This document shows positions 45,464 through 56,786 of a DNA stretch of 64,000 nucleotides, in pieces. Numbering within the stretch: position 1 is the first letter of the stretch; each line of letters starts with the position of its first letter. This DNA is from Macrobrachium rosenbergii (Eukaryota; Arthropoda; Malacostraca; Decapoda; Palaemonidae). The translations under genes were made by a program, and so were the position numbers. The DNA lies in NCBI RefSeq assembly GCF_040412425.1, contig NC_089749.1:38947070-39011069 (forward strand), given 5' to 3'. The notes below the pieces were generated by a model. The model searched no databases and was not told the origin of the DNA. It saw nothing but the letters and a program-made list of their open reading frames with translations.

Positions 45464-47399
45464 GAAAGGGCTGACGCGTAGGAGGCGCCTCCTTCTCCTT
45501 CCTGGCTAAAAAGTTTGCCGGGAGAACCTTCCTAGCAGTCCTGGTAATCAGATCTTGCGTTGATTGCTGTGCAAGAGCTGCTGATAAATCCTTAACCAGC
45601 TCTGAAGGGAAGAGTTGTTTGGTTAAGGGAGCATACAAAAGCTCTGATCTCTGAGCGAGAGTCACTCCTGACGTAAGGAACGAACACAGCATAGCTCTCT
45701 TCTTAATGACACCTGCTGTGAAAAGGGCAGAGAGTTCGACCGTCCCGTCCCTCACGGCTTTATCGAGACAGGTAATAAGGTGCATCTGCGAGTCGTTCCT
45801 CTCATCTGTGACCTCTGCGAGAGCTGCGAGAGTCCAATCCATCAAGCTGAAGACTTCAATTGTTCTAAAGATGCCCTTCAGCAAGTGGTCCAATTCCGAA
45901 GTGGACCACAAAACCTTGGCCTTTGACAAGGCTGTTCTACGCGAAGCGTCTACGAGTCTGGAGAAGTCCCCTTGGGAGGAGGCAGGAACTCCCAAGCCGA
46001 GAGCTTCCCCAGTCTCATACCACACGCTAGATCTAGAAGCCAACCTAGTCGGGGGAAAAGAAAAAGTTGTCCTTCCCTGTTCTTTCTTCTTCAAAATCCA
46101 GCCATTCAGTGTTGAAAAGGCTTTCTTCACTGATTTTGCTAATACTGTCTTCTTGAAGGAAGAAGACTTTTGGGGTCTCCCCATCAAAAACAGCGAGGGC
46201 GGACTCCGAGGAACGGGCTGTTGAAAATCATTGGGAAATAAGTCCGCCAACAGCAAAAGTAGTCTCTTCAGATCTGCAGCATGAAGTGTTTCTTGCGTCT
46301 CTTCCTCCGAGATCTCTTCCAAAGGATTAGCCAAATCCGATGTCGAGCGAGTGGGGGAATCGTGTGTAACGACATGTTTGCATGCATCATGTATGCGTCC
46401 AGCTTGCTGCAAGGGAGATGTCGAGCGAGTGGGGGAATCGTGTGTGACGTCATGTTTGCATGCGTCACGCATGCGCCCAGCTTGCTGCGAGGGAGCGTCA
46501 CGAACCTTGTCACCTCCCGTCACGCTTGCGGCTTGCTGCGAGGAAGCGTTTATGAGAGCTGCAACCTGCAGCGAATCCGCGTCTTCCTTGTTGTTAGCGT
46601 CTTGCTGTTCTAACTCTTGTCTTACCCTCTTCTTGGGTCTGTTGACGTCCTTAGGTTCCTTTCCGTGTGGTTTTTCTCTCAGTCCTTGCGACTTGTAAGA
46701 GTCGAAAAGAGACGCAAGGGACTGCTGCACTTCTGACAAAAACTTGACTTGTGGTGCCGCTTGCTGCTGAGGAACAACTGGAGATGGCACTGGACGAACT
46801 TCTACAACCTCGGAAACTTTGGCTGGGATCCTACGAGGATGAGGTGGTGACGCCGTTTGCGACACGCCCCAATCTGGGGGTGGGGGAGAAGCGTGAACTG
46901 AAATGATGTACACGTCTTCTTCCTCCGATGAGTTCTGCGTCTTACGCCTCTGTTTAGGCGCGGAAACGTCGTCTTCTCCCGATAGGAATTTCTCAGGAGA
47001 GCTCCATTTGCTGCAAGAGGGGGACCTGCGTCTCTTGATAGGTCTAGAAATCTGAGATCGACGCCATCCACATTTGGGTCTAGCGTCATCCGAAGATGAA
47101 GAACACGTCCTCATCTCGCCTTTCCTGCGGCGAGGGGGAGCGTCCTGGGATGCGTCAACAGGATCGCTCGAGGGGACGTCCGATCGTTGTTCAATGTCTC
47201 TCACCTCCCTTGGCCTGTCGGCGTTCCTTCTCCCAGGGGTTGGGAAGCATGGAAGAGGCCTAGGGCTAGGAGCGTGACAGACACGAACGGACGCACCCTC
47301 CACTGCACTAACACTGTCACAGAACTTTTGTTGTAAACTATGCACTGGCCCCCACATCACTTCTCTATCCGAAGTAAGGGATTGTACTGAAACTCCCAA
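45372..47399 (-). CDS. Gag (ORF1) of DIRS D, intact
   Basis: A 675-residue uninterrupted frame from ATG 47399, the longest intact gene in the window. The N-terminal half is low-complexity, with Ser/Arg/Pro-rich and acidic stretches (QNSSEEEDVYIISVHASPPP). Residues about 300-355 hold two copies of a 26-residue unit (QQAGRMRDACKHDVTHDSPT type) from a 78-bp DNA duplication. The C-terminal half is the structured gag core, with VWYETGEALGLGVPASSQGD, LVDASRRTALSKAK and DLSAALAQQSTQDLITRTAR. The tail is basic and Gly-rich (FRGRALSRGSQRM). It lacks the Cys/His-rich exon of A and B as far as I can see. Placement upstream of and overlapping pol supports gag. Confidence 0.8.
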   Translation of the reverse strand: MGVSVQSLTSDREVMWGPVHSLQQKFCDSVSAVEGASVRVCHAPSPRPLPCFPTPGRRNADRPREVRDIEQRSDVPSSDPVDASQDAPPRRRKGEMRTCSSSSDDARPKCGWRRSQISRPIKRRRSPSCSKWSSPEKFLSGEDDVSAPKQRRKTQNSSEEEDVYIISVHASPPPPDWGVSQTASPPHPRRIPAKVSEVVEVRPVPSPVVPQQQAAPQVKFLSEVQQSLASLFDSYKSQGLREKPHGKEPKDVNRPKKRVRQELEQQDANNKEDADSLQVAALINASSQQAASVTGGDKVRDAPSQQAGRMRDACKHDVTHDSPTRSTSPLQQAGRIHDACKHVVTHDSPTRSTSDLANPLEEISEEETQETLHAADLKRLLLLLADLFPNDFQQPVPRSPPSLFLMGRPQKSSSFKKTVLAKSVKKAFSTLNGWILKKKEQGRTTFSFPPTRLASRSSVWYETGEALGLGVPASSQGDFSRLVDASRRTALSKAKVLWSTSELDHLLKGIFRTIEVFSLMDWTLAALAEVTDERNDSQMHLITCLDKAVRDGTVELSALFTAGVIKKRAMLCSFLTSGVTLAQRSELLYAPLTKQLFPSELVKDLSAALAQQSTQDLITRTARKVLPANFLARKEKEAPPTRQPFRGRALSRGSQRMASGGQPRKNPKQQPKPRK
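46341..46496. repeat. 78-bp tandem duplication within D gag
   Basis: Two copies of GATGTCGAGCGAGTGGGGGA plus GTGTGTRACG and CATGTTTGCATGCRTCA, in frame. A third partial unit (GCTTGCTGCGAGG) follows to about 46550. Confidence 0.85.
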
Positions 47400-48124
47400 G
47401 GCAGAAATAGCATATCATAATATCCTTCTTACCTCCGGATGGTACTACAGGCAGTCCCCGGTTTACCTCCAACGACGTTCCGAGGTTCGGCTTTTTCAAA
47501 TATATTCATCAGAAATTACTACCTCTTAGGCTAGGATCAGGAATATTAGTATCAGACAAGTTAGAAAAGGAGGTTTTTTTGACTATCAGAAGACCTAGCT
47601 GACAGAACACCAGAAGATCTAGGTTTCTCCTAATTTTGTCCTTTTCCAATCGCTGTACATAGCGATCATATTCTCTCCACTCTCTCTCAGACAAACGGAA
47701 CACTCTTCACATCTATTATCAAATGTACACACATGATCTCTGCATTTCTTATCAGACAAGTTGGGGATCTATCAGAAGACCTAGCTGACAGAAGCCGAAG
47801 GCTCTCCTTGCATCCTGTACATAGCGATCACATTCTCTCCATTCTCAGAAAACAGAGTCTTCCATCTTTATCAAATGTACACACATGACCTCTGCATTTC
47901 TACATACAGTGTGGGGATCAAGGGCAGTTTTAGGAAGTCTTGCATCCCCTCACAACATTCTAACAACAGAGTCAGACATCTTGAGAATACAAAAGTTCCA
48001 AATCGGAAACCTACAAAAACTAACAGAGAGAAAAGAAATCCAGGAAAATTAATATCAGCGAAAGCCAAAAACGAAAAACCAAACAATGGGTACTTCACCA
48101 AAGTAGACAAAGTAAACCAAAAAA
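47400..48124. other. 5' leader of DIRS D with an imperfect tandem duplication
   Basis: Sequences at about 47556-47740 and 47752-47905 share ATCAGAAGACCTAGCTGACA, TGTACATAGCGATCA, TTCTCTCCA and ATCAAATGTACACACATGA. No gene is seen. A donor-like GGAGGTAAGA on the minus strand near 47433 hints at a leader intron. Confidence 0.55.
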
Positions 48125-48345
48125 GAGCGAATTTCCAACGTGTTGACTAGAACAACGGCAGGGAATTTCTGAGGACAATTGGGAATGGTTCTAGGTACCT
48201 AGTAGAGGGCGCTCAGGTATGACCACCTGGCCATCTATCGGCGATTGCCGCGAATTTTGAATTTCTGCCGTGTGCGCGACGAATCGGCGGGATAAAGCTA
48301 TATACTGTATATGTAACTACCAGGGAAGTTAGATATTTAAAAAAA
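48125..48345. repeat. 5' inverted terminal repeat of DIRS D
   Basis: Inverse partner of 41673-41908, ending GGGAAGTTAGATATTT. Confidence 0.87.
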
Positions 48346-48729
48346 CCAGCTTAGACCCCAGCTGCCGACAGGGTTTGCTATAAGGAGGTCCCTTGGGTGC
48401 TATAAAGGGTTCCCTCCTGAATCTATGAAGGGGAGAGAACCAGTTTTTTACCAGCCAAAGCTAAAAACCTCTATCTTTCCACATAAGTTTCTCTCTCTCT
48501 GAGTTATTATAGTATTCAATCTTATTATTACTTAATCTTATTACTATTATTATAGGTACAGGACTATTATTATTATTATTATTCTATTATTATTATTTAA
48601 TTTCTTATTAATCTTAATATCTGAAAATTAGTACTCATTAACAGTATTATTACAGATACAGTAGTATTATTAGTATTATTATTTAATCTTATTAATCTTA
48701 ATATTAATATCTGAAAATTACTAAATAAT
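48346..48729. other. AT-rich flank with (ATT)n
   Basis: ATTATT-rich low-complexity sequence with repeated TTATTAATCTTAATATCTGA. No gene is seen. Confidence 0.5.
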
Positions 48730-49462
<733 letters not shown>

Positions 49463-49512
49463 ACTGTATACAGTAAATGTATATATATATGTATGTGTAT
49501 TTATATGGATAG

Positions 49513-49518
<6 letters not shown>

Positions 49519-49575
<57 letters not shown>

Positions 49576-49579
49576 AATG

Positions 49580-49664
<85 letters not shown>
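49519..49664. repeat. (AT)n microsatellite blocks
   Basis: Two to three AT runs separated by AGTAAATG and ATTTAT. Confidence 0.95.
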
Positions 49665-49667
<3 letters not shown>

Positions 49668-50344
49668 ACTGGTCACAAGGTGACCTTTGAAAAGATGATA
49701 TCAGCTGTTCGAGAGATCATATGACTATACACAGCATGTAAGAAAATGCTGAGTCTTTCACTTGCAGAAAAAGTCAGCGTTCTCCGAGACCCTTGGTGAC
49801 AACACACGTGGAGTGGAAATGCGTGTTCAGCAAAAGAACCTTCGAGACGGTTTATCCGTTTATTAATCCGGATTTGAAGAGAACATTACAATGGAATGTG
49901 TCAGTACGTGTGTGACCGAGTATCTCGTGACGTCCTGTTTTACAGGAGGCATGTCTTATCGTACCTTGAACTCGACCGATGTCACGAGTGTGTTCATATG
50001 TGCATTGACAAACCCATGTAACGTGAGTTTTTCATAGAAAATGAGCGGACAACGCAATCCGTATTCAGTGACATTAATATGTGTTCTGTGTGAAAAGGTA
50101 AATACACAGATGGAATCTGTTTCCAGAGGACTATGGTGAAGTGAGTACCACTTATAAACTTTTTAAATTTTTCTTTCAGACTCTGGGCAAAGACTTTATC
50201 CCTGTTACAGTGAAATCTTGTGTTTCTGCATTTTTTTTTTTTACATTTTCTGGTTTTTAATATAACACTTGTTTTTTTTACATTTATTCCTCCCTCCTTC
50301 CTTCTTTTCTCCATGTTCCTCTTCAAGGAAGGGAGTGGTGTGAC
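49665..50344. other. Possible solo LTR-like segment (uncertain)
   Basis: A ~680-bp GC-richer block starting TGTAACTGGTCACAAGG and ending GGGAGTGGTGTGACA, the TG...CA form of an LTR. I find no target duplication and no second copy in the window. It directly precedes fragment F. Confidence 0.25.
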
Positions 50345-51789
50345 ATTTAATTATGAAATGACCTGAATGTAATTAAGTGACCTTTTATGATTCGATACCA
50401 CTTGATAGGCCCAAGGGACACTTTCCAGGCTTCCTGGAACCTCTTCAGTCTACCCTCAACCTGAAATGTCTCATTGGTTGAATTGACCTCTACCACCACC
50501 TTGTCCTCCCGTTACCTTTCTTCCCTCGAAAGGATCCGCCCCGAGCCTCCTGGAACTGCCTAAATTGGGATTGTTGAGATGGCAGTGCACTGGTGCTCTT
50601 CAAGGATGGCTGAGAGTGTGGCATAGGGAATTGTTTCTAGGAAGAGGGACCTTGTCCTGGGTCTGGCGCAGGAAGAGCTGGTGCTTTAAAAGCCTTCTTA
50701 TATTGTTGCTTCTTCCTGCGTTTTACCCCCTTGGGTCTGCTTCCGGGTCATATCCTAGTAACTCCTCAAATTTGATACCTCGGTGGGTAGCAATATTATT
50801 CAGCTTGGTTACTAGGTCCCTAGGGAAGAGGTCACTACACATAGGGGAGGCGAGGAGGAGCTCCTTTACTGGCATAGACTTCTGGTCAGCGAATTTCAGG
50901 GCTTGACGTCTAAGTTTTAATTTGGACGCCGTCCAAGACTCCAGAAGGTGAATGAAGATTGGGCCCATGTTCCAAATTTGTAACCTTGGGAGCACTGAAT
51001 CTCTTTGCTGGTCACAGCGGTATGCCTGAGATTCCATTAACGTCAAGGTTGTAATGGGACATTAATAGTTTCCTCGCCATGAACGGGCATGGGATCTGGC
51101 AGAACTGTTCCAAAGTCCTGGAGTTCCTTTAAAGAGAACTTCATCCCATGGGCGGCTGACTCTACCCAGTTCTTTTCCCAAGATTTGAACAGTTTATTGG
51201 TGATAGATGGGAACTTCTCACCAACTGGTACTTTCCAGGCAGGAAGGTTCCTAGCAAGAACCTGGGTGCCCAGAGCACTACCTCTCAGGTCCTGGCAGAT
51301 ATTAGAAAGGAAGCCCTTTGCCTGATCCTGGGTAAAAATCATGGTTTCCTCCAGTACCATAGCCAGAGTCTTAAGTCTTTGGCATCGAAAGCGAAACTTA
51401 CTACCTTTGAAGTGGACAAAAGGTTTTGCAAACTCTAACCTAGCTAGAGGGGTGCATACATCACTATCATAGAAGATGCCATCCACCGCTCTAGCTAGCC
51501 GTGATGCCACCACCCAAGGATTATACTGCTCTGGCTCGTCCTCCACCACTCTCAAATCTGGGAAATCATCTCTATTAATGGGTGGATCTGACACTTGTGC
51601 TTGCTCCAGAGTCTGTCCCTGAGCCCCTGTATCCAAAGATTTTGCAAGTTGTAGTTTTATCAACTTGTCCAGCTTTGATTCCATTGCAGATGTCCTAGCT
51701 TCTTGTGCCACAACTTTCTCTTAGTAGAGGCAGTTGTGCGGACTGAACCATTATCCTCATCGACATCCAGAGGAGCCGATTTAGCCATG
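50345..51789 (-). pseudogene. Fragment F: gag and start of pol of a third YR-retrotransposon family
   Basis: It starts MAKSAPLDVDEDNGS at 51789, has a frameshift near 51710, then an open 51043-51711 part. Blocks there include YNPWVVASRLARAVDGIF, LEETMIFTQDQAKGF (compare KETVIFPRDQAQS of A/B/E) and VGEKFPSITNKLFKSWEKNW. A second part at 50723-51046 has PVKELLLASPMCSDLFPRDL. A C-terminal RGGSFRGKKGNGR tail is near 50530. A pol leader follows, resembling VGGRLKRFQEAWKVSLGPIK, and breaks off at about 50345. The order and motifs identify a DIRS-like gag/pol junction; the rest of the element is absent. Confidence 0.65.
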
Positions 51790-52379
51790 TCCGTGAGGTT
51801 GCAGCCCCGCCAGCGATACGACAACGTCGTCTGCAGTTCCTCATGGCAGTACCAAGTGTAATCTGCCGTCTCTGCAACGAGGTATTCCAGCAATTCCAGG
51901 GTAAGGAAGAGCTGAATGAACCCCAGTGCAGTGAGAGGCACAGGGACGGTCAGTCCAGGTGCTGCCGTGAATGGGTGCATGTTAGGTGGGGTGGGGTCCT
52001 CCAACCACCCCTCATCACTTTCGGACAAACGGCCTTCACCTAAGCTGCCGCGACGTTGTGACCTTCTACGGGCCCGTGTGCATGCGCGGGCATGACTTCG
52101 CACTCCCCCCCTCCCCACTGGCCCATCTTCCTTACTTTCACCATCACTTTCTGTCTCGTCCCCACCAGCCACAATCGGTGCCTCCTCCTCCTCCTCAGAC
52201 TCTCCCTCATAAGCACTGAAACCACTGAACTCCAGTTCACTTTCATGCTGTGGCTCTCGTACGGACATTGAGAGCAAATACTCGTCATCACTGACATCGG
52301 GCGTGATGTCCTCGTCACTAGATGACCAACTGCCATCAAAATGAGGACTTTCCACCTGCTCTCGATCGAGCCCCAACAA
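51660..52379 (-). CDS. Chimeric open frame: piggyBac N-terminus fused to YR-element gag start
   Basis: A 239-residue frame. Residues 1-about 198 are the piggyBac acidic leader and beginning of its dimerisation/DDE part. From MAKSAPLDVDEDNGSV on it is the first ~25 residues of the F gag, followed by a frameshifted tail to the stop. The fusion uses the ATG of gag at a GACATGGC microhomology. There is no evidence of expression, so I regard it as an accident of truncation. Confidence 0.45.
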   Translation of the reverse strand: MLGLDREQVESPHFDGSWSSSDEDITPDVSDDEYLLSMSVREPQHESELEFSGFSAYEGESEEEEEAPIVAGGDETESDGESKEDGPVGRGGVRSHARACTRARRRSQRRGSLGEGRLSESDEGWLEDPTPPNMHPFTAAPGLTVPVPLTALGFIQLFLTLELLEYLVAETADYTWYCHEELQTTLSYRWRGCNLTDMAKSAPLDVDEDNGSVRTTASTKRKLWHKKLGHLQWNQSWTS

Positions 52380-52988
52380 GTACTCATCAATGTCCTTTGT
52401 TGGAGGCCTCCCCGATGTTTCCTAGGGGTCGTAAAAGGCACAAGGTGCGGTCCTTGGTCCCTTTCAGCCACACGTGGCTGTACAACACAGCGTTGAAAAG
52501 CTGGGTCACCTTGGGTGCTTGGTCCCTCTCCAGCATCCAAATCTAAAACTCGCCTCACATGCTCACTACCAACAGGCAATACGCGCCTTTCATGGTCCTG
52601 ATGTCGTTGGGACTATGACGTTGGGACATCTCTGCAAACGTCCTATTGTGTCACAAATACGCTAACACTTGCACAAGTTCTGCAAAACATGAATGCGTCA
52701 CGAAATCGCTCTCCGACGATGCGTTGCTGATGCTTTGTAGTGCGAGAAGAAAGAAATTTGCGCATGCGCAGCTGAGTCACGCTTGTAAACAAAACAACTG
52801 CGTGATCCGTGAACTCCCAGCATCCCTCAAGGCACGTGATTTAAAATCTTTCGCAAACTAAACCTATAACTATTTTTCCGCAAATATTTAAAAAAAACTT
52901 TTTGTAGTCGACGTATTTTATGCCCACTTGGCACCCGACAGACAATTTTGTCGACGTAAAATATGTCCAGTCGGCGTTAAAGGGTTAA
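51786..52988 (-). mobile_element. P4: 5' fragment of a P3-family piggyBac-like element
   Basis: The right end GGCGTTAAAGGGTTAA is at 52973-52988. The leader (52400-52988) and the transposase N-terminal ~200 codons match P3, from the start near 52379 (acidic leader, NMHPFTAAPGLTVPVPLTAL, WRGCNLTDMA). At 51786 homology stops inside the shared GACATGGC, where fragment F begins. Confidence 0.75.
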
Positions 52989-53278
52989 GTACCAGCCTAC
53001 AAACGTTACTCTTAAGCATCCCCTGTCATTCATACACACGTTTTCCTTGGCCTACATAACTTTGCACATCTTTTTGTGCATACTGTAATGCACTGGGCAT
53101 GCATTTTACATATAGTATTGATATTTTCCTGTGTTGTAAGATGATTTTGAAATGATTTTACTATACTAGTATTTTCATGATTACAGTACTTAGAAATACA
53201 TTTATGATAAAAAAATTTACTAAAGTAAGTTCTTGGTTTATGTTGTTTTGGATAAATGTATTAAGAAATTCTTCTGCT

Positions 53279-53280
<2 letters not shown>

Positions 53281-53315
<35 letters not shown>
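53281..53315. repeat. (CT)n microsatellite
   Basis: About 17 CT units. Confidence 0.95.
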
Positions 53316-53317
<2 letters not shown>

Positions 53318-53730
53318 GTATAAATATATTTTAATGAGAAAACACAGCAAAATACCTAAAACATGTTATTTCACTTACAGAATCCATTTACAGTATGTAT
53401 ACTGTATTGATCTAATCACCATAAAAATAATTAAAATACAAAATTTCATACGTAGGCAACTCAAAACATCCAGGCTTTAGTACTACCGTAGCAACTTTTG
53501 TGACGACGTACAAAATCTCTCTCTGTCTCTCGTATATCAGTACAGTACTGTACAAATCCTTTAATGAATATAATATCAATTACTGTATCATAAACATAAA
53601 AAACATGAAAATAAACAAATCCAGCAAGTTCATGACATATCACGGAGGTAGTGTTGTCATATTTTTGCTTTATCTGATTTACAGTATTACAGTATACTGT
53701 ATTTTATTACAAGTTTAGTTGACTATGATT

Positions 53731-53838
53731 ATCACACATATTATCACAGTACACAAGAGAATATTTTATCACTGCTAATGTTTCATCACACATATTATCA
53801 CAGTACACACGAGAATATTTTATCACTGCTAATGTTTC
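53731..53838. repeat. 54-bp tandem duplication
   Basis: Two adjacent units beginning ATCACACATATTATCACAGT that differ at one position. Confidence 0.9.
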
Positions 53839-53909
53839 ATCTCTAATCACCATAAAGTCTTTAAAATCAGAATTTCATATACAGGCAACTCAGCAGTCCC
53901 ATATTAGTT

Positions 53910-54190
53910 CCTCGTTGGACGAGTCAGTAGAGTTGTCGGCTAGCACTCTGCTAGGCCCGAGTTCAAGTCTCCGGCCGGCGAATGAAGAATTAGAGGAATT
54001 TATTTCTGGTGATAGAAATTAATTTCTCAGTATAATGTGGTTCGGATTCCACAATAAGCTGTAGGTCCCATTGCCAGGTAACCAATTGGTTCTTAGCCAT
54101 GTAAAATAAGTCTAATCCTTCGGGCCAGCCCTAGAAGAGCTGTTAATCAGCTCAGTGGTCTGGTTAAACTAAGTTATACTTAACTTATCC
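53910..54190 (+). mobile_element. tRNA-derived SINE
   Basis: The head is tRNA-like: CTCGTTGGACGAGTCAGTAG with a box-A-like segment, then a box-B match GAGTTCAAGTCTCC at about 53959-53972. The body contains TTATTTCTGGTGATAGAAAT, GTGGTTCGGATTCCACAATA, CTTCGGGCCAGCCCTA and TGTTAATCAGCTCAGTGG. I recall this body as a widespread SINE of decapods. It would be transcribed by RNA polymerase III. It is not a functional tRNA. Confidence 0.75.
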
Positions 54191-54236
54191 CAGCCATAAT
54201 TTAAGTGCCTTTGAATTCTCGTCGCCAGCAAGTCAG

Positions 54237-55547
54237 TACAGTAAACACCCCCCTATTTGTGGTCTCACGATTTGCGGGCTCACCTATTTGCAGATTTCTC
54301 TATGGAACATGTATCCATATTATTCACGGAATATTCGCCCATTTGCAGTATTTTTCACAGAGAAATACTCACTAATTACTGTATTTTCATCTCATTTTCA
54401 TGACTAAATGCACTTTTTGTGATAAACTATTAAAATACTCATGTACCCTGGTAGTGCTCGTGTTACGATAATTTGCCTTGCGACAACTCAATTTTGTGAT
54501 GGGGTAAGCAATTACTGTAATACCTATACAACAATATTTATAAAATATTTTTAAATTTCATGCAGGCACAGGCAGCTGCGTACAATCAGGCAGCAAGAGA
54601 GACCAAATTACAATAGACCAACTTCTTTTCCTCTATTTCTTTATCCTATCTTCTAGTTAAAAAAGTAAAAGAGAATGATAAAAGTATTGTTAGTAACATT
54701 ATACTCTTGCATAAGTGCATACAGCCATAAACAACCGACCAAGAAACTGTTGCTTTGCTTATAACCGAATTGGCTAACAACAGCCGTTTTGCTTGTAGTT
54801 ATGTTACAAATGACATTAAGTAGATTGGAATGATATATTTTTACATTATACCCTTATTCGCTATTGATAAAAGATCGTGAAGGAAATGTACTGTACTGCT
54901 AAATTTAAGCTGCAAGTTTTGGCTGAAGCTGGAAAAACAATGTTCAAGCTGCTAATGACTATAAATTATCGTGCATCGGCAACATGGCTGAAACTCGATG
55001 GTAATTAAAATTGGAGAGAAAGTATTTTAATCAAAACTACTGGGCATGAAAGAACACATTACTGCTGTCTACGCCAATAAACAAAAAATATGTACAGCTT
55101 GTATTATGATGAAATCAAGTGAAATTGGCGAATGGAATCTTGATTTTTTTTACACAAAACAAACATGGCCCCAAATGGCCAACGTCATCTATTAACGAAA
55201 AAATGGCTAAATTAATTTCACAACGAGACGTATTAAAATTATATTTCGACTTGAAAACACTTCGTATAACGAAAAATAACCTTGCCCCATATAAATAAAG
55301 TATCTAGAGATTCATTTACACTAACTAGAAGCAAGAAAAGCTTTCTGAACTGAGTTAAATATGGCGAAATAAACTTACCGCATAATCGATTTCCAAACCA
55401 CAACATTGATCGATATGATCGTAATTTAAAATACAAGAGCAATATAACAATATATATATAATGTTATGGGATACAGTGAAGTAAAGCATAACATTTTAAA
55501 AGATCCATGGAAAAGATGAATATTTGTTACGTTGATGTTTGTACAAA
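54237..55547. mobile_element. Second T/U composite, inverted and truncated by DIRS E
   Basis: TA-CAGTAAACACC at 54237 opens T in the opposite orientation to copy 1. At TA near 54470 it passes into U (TGTTACGATAATTTGCC onward). Sequence to 55547 is the inverse of about 27900-28965, with CATGGAAAAGATGAATATT against the 27930-27960 segment. DIRS E begins right after TTTGTACAAA. The U-in-T junction is the same as in copy 1. Confidence 0.65.
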
Positions 55548-55923
55548 GGGATTTTGACAAAGGAAAAATTTATTTCTGGGGGAAGACCTGTGTCACCCAG
55601 TGAAATGGTTCCAATAGCACACATTTCTAGGTATAACTATTGCTAAATATACCAGAGAAAAAAGCTATCCATAATGCCGGGGTTACTACCCCCGGATCGA
55701 GCACCATAATGGTGTCGGTATGCACTAGGGGTGAGTGGAAGCCACTATCACAGGTCTTCATCCTATAGATCTCTATTCTCAAAGTCCCAAATTTGGGTGT
55801 GCCGTACTAAGGATTGCCTCCCGCTCACCCACTAGGTCTCCCATGCGACCGCCATTTTCATCCCAATATTAGCACCCACCAAGCTTGGTATACCACCTGG
55901 GTGGGAAAGGAAGTGCAGGGATG
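55548..55923. repeat. 3' inverted terminal repeat of DIRS E
   Basis: Homologous to the 3' repeats of A and B, with ATACCAGAGAAAAAAGCTAT, GATCGAGCACCATAATGGTG and the outer end GGGATTTTGACAAAGG. The 5' partner is beyond the window. Confidence 0.82.
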
Positions 55924-56016
55924 GGTCACTGGGTGACACAGGTCTTCCCCCAGAAATAGATTTTTCCTTTGTCAAAATCCCTTTTCTGGGCTCGACCTGT
56001 GTCACCCAGTGAAATA
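55924..56016. other. Internal complementary region of DIRS E
   Basis: The 3'-end copy (CACTGGGTGACACAGGTC ... CAAAATCCC) is joined to a 5'-end copy (CTGGGCTCGACC ... CACCCAGTGAAAT). Both carry the same CCAGTG variant where A and B have CCGGTG, as expected for co-replicated ends. Confidence 0.85.
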
Positions 56017-56365
56017 GTAACAGAGAATCAGCCATACAAGAGCTTGGTGGTACGCCCCAAAGATTACCTTAATGGAGCTAAATAAAACTAAGAGAAAAAT
56101 TTTTACTGTTTTAATACTCCCAAATTATAAGATCAACAACATAATCAAAACAGTCTAAAATTATAAAATAACCAATACCAAGACACTTAAGGCTAACAAG
56201 TTATGAATGAAAACAGGATATCCGCGGTACAGGTAGGAGTCAGGCTGTGAAGCAGACCTGACCTAAAGGCTAGAAGCAGGGCAAGCAAGCGAGGCAGGTA
56301 GGCTAGAGAATATAACAATAGGTAAACGAGGATTACAAACCAAAAGGACAAAGAAGATACATAAA
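56017..56365. other. 3' untranslated region of DIRS E
   Basis: Non-coding sequence, homologous to the 3' region of B in inverse orientation. Confidence 0.5.
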
Positions 56366-56786
56366 CTAGTCTTGAGCTGGACCAGGAGGAACAATACTTC
56401 CTGCAGCTACTGTGGAATATTTAAGAGCCTCTAGAGACTTAAGATAGTGGCGTTTAAATACTGTTGGTGATTTCCAGCCCGTATATTTTTTAAGGTCATC
56501 AAAATTCATATTATGGAAATAGTTAGCTGAGGTGGCCACCGCTCGAATATCATGTACCCGAGGTACTGAATCCGGGTTTGCCTGTTTAACCCCCACAGTC
56601 CGGGTATCTTTCCTGAAAGATTTAAATTAACTCTGTGGCGGAGTCCGGGTATCTTTCCTGAAAGATTTCAATCGCCCGCCAAATGTTTTGAATGGAATTG
56701 GCACAATTTTTCTGCTGCGACACCTCTAGAGTATTTTTGACAAATTGGCAACCCATAGATCACCATACACCACCTCTGAGAGCTGA

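Larger units (their letters stand above)
41673..48345 (-). mobile_element. DIRS-like tyrosine-recombinase retrotransposon D (distinct family)
   Basis: 6.7 kb with inverted terminal repeats (41673-41908 against about 48125-48345), an ICR at 41909-42010 and the order gag, pol, recombinase on the minus strand. Protein motifs are clearly of the same superfamily as A/B/E but divergent, and the termini (TGGTAGTTACATATATATAG) are unrelated. Gag is intact; pol and recombinase carry single-base frameshifts. I see no target duplication. Confidence 0.87.
52989..53909. other. AT-rich unassigned sequence with small repeats
   Basis: It holds a (CT)n run at 53281-53315, a 54-bp perfect-but-one tandem duplication at 53731-53838 and a ~50-bp diverged repeat (CTAATCACCATAAA ... 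GGCAACTCA) at 53413-53464 and 53850-53893. No gene is seen. Confidence 0.6.

Noticed and set aside
53910..54190. tRNA gene
   Set aside because: The box B match is embedded in a ~280-bp SINE body, and I could not fold a complete cloverleaf from it.
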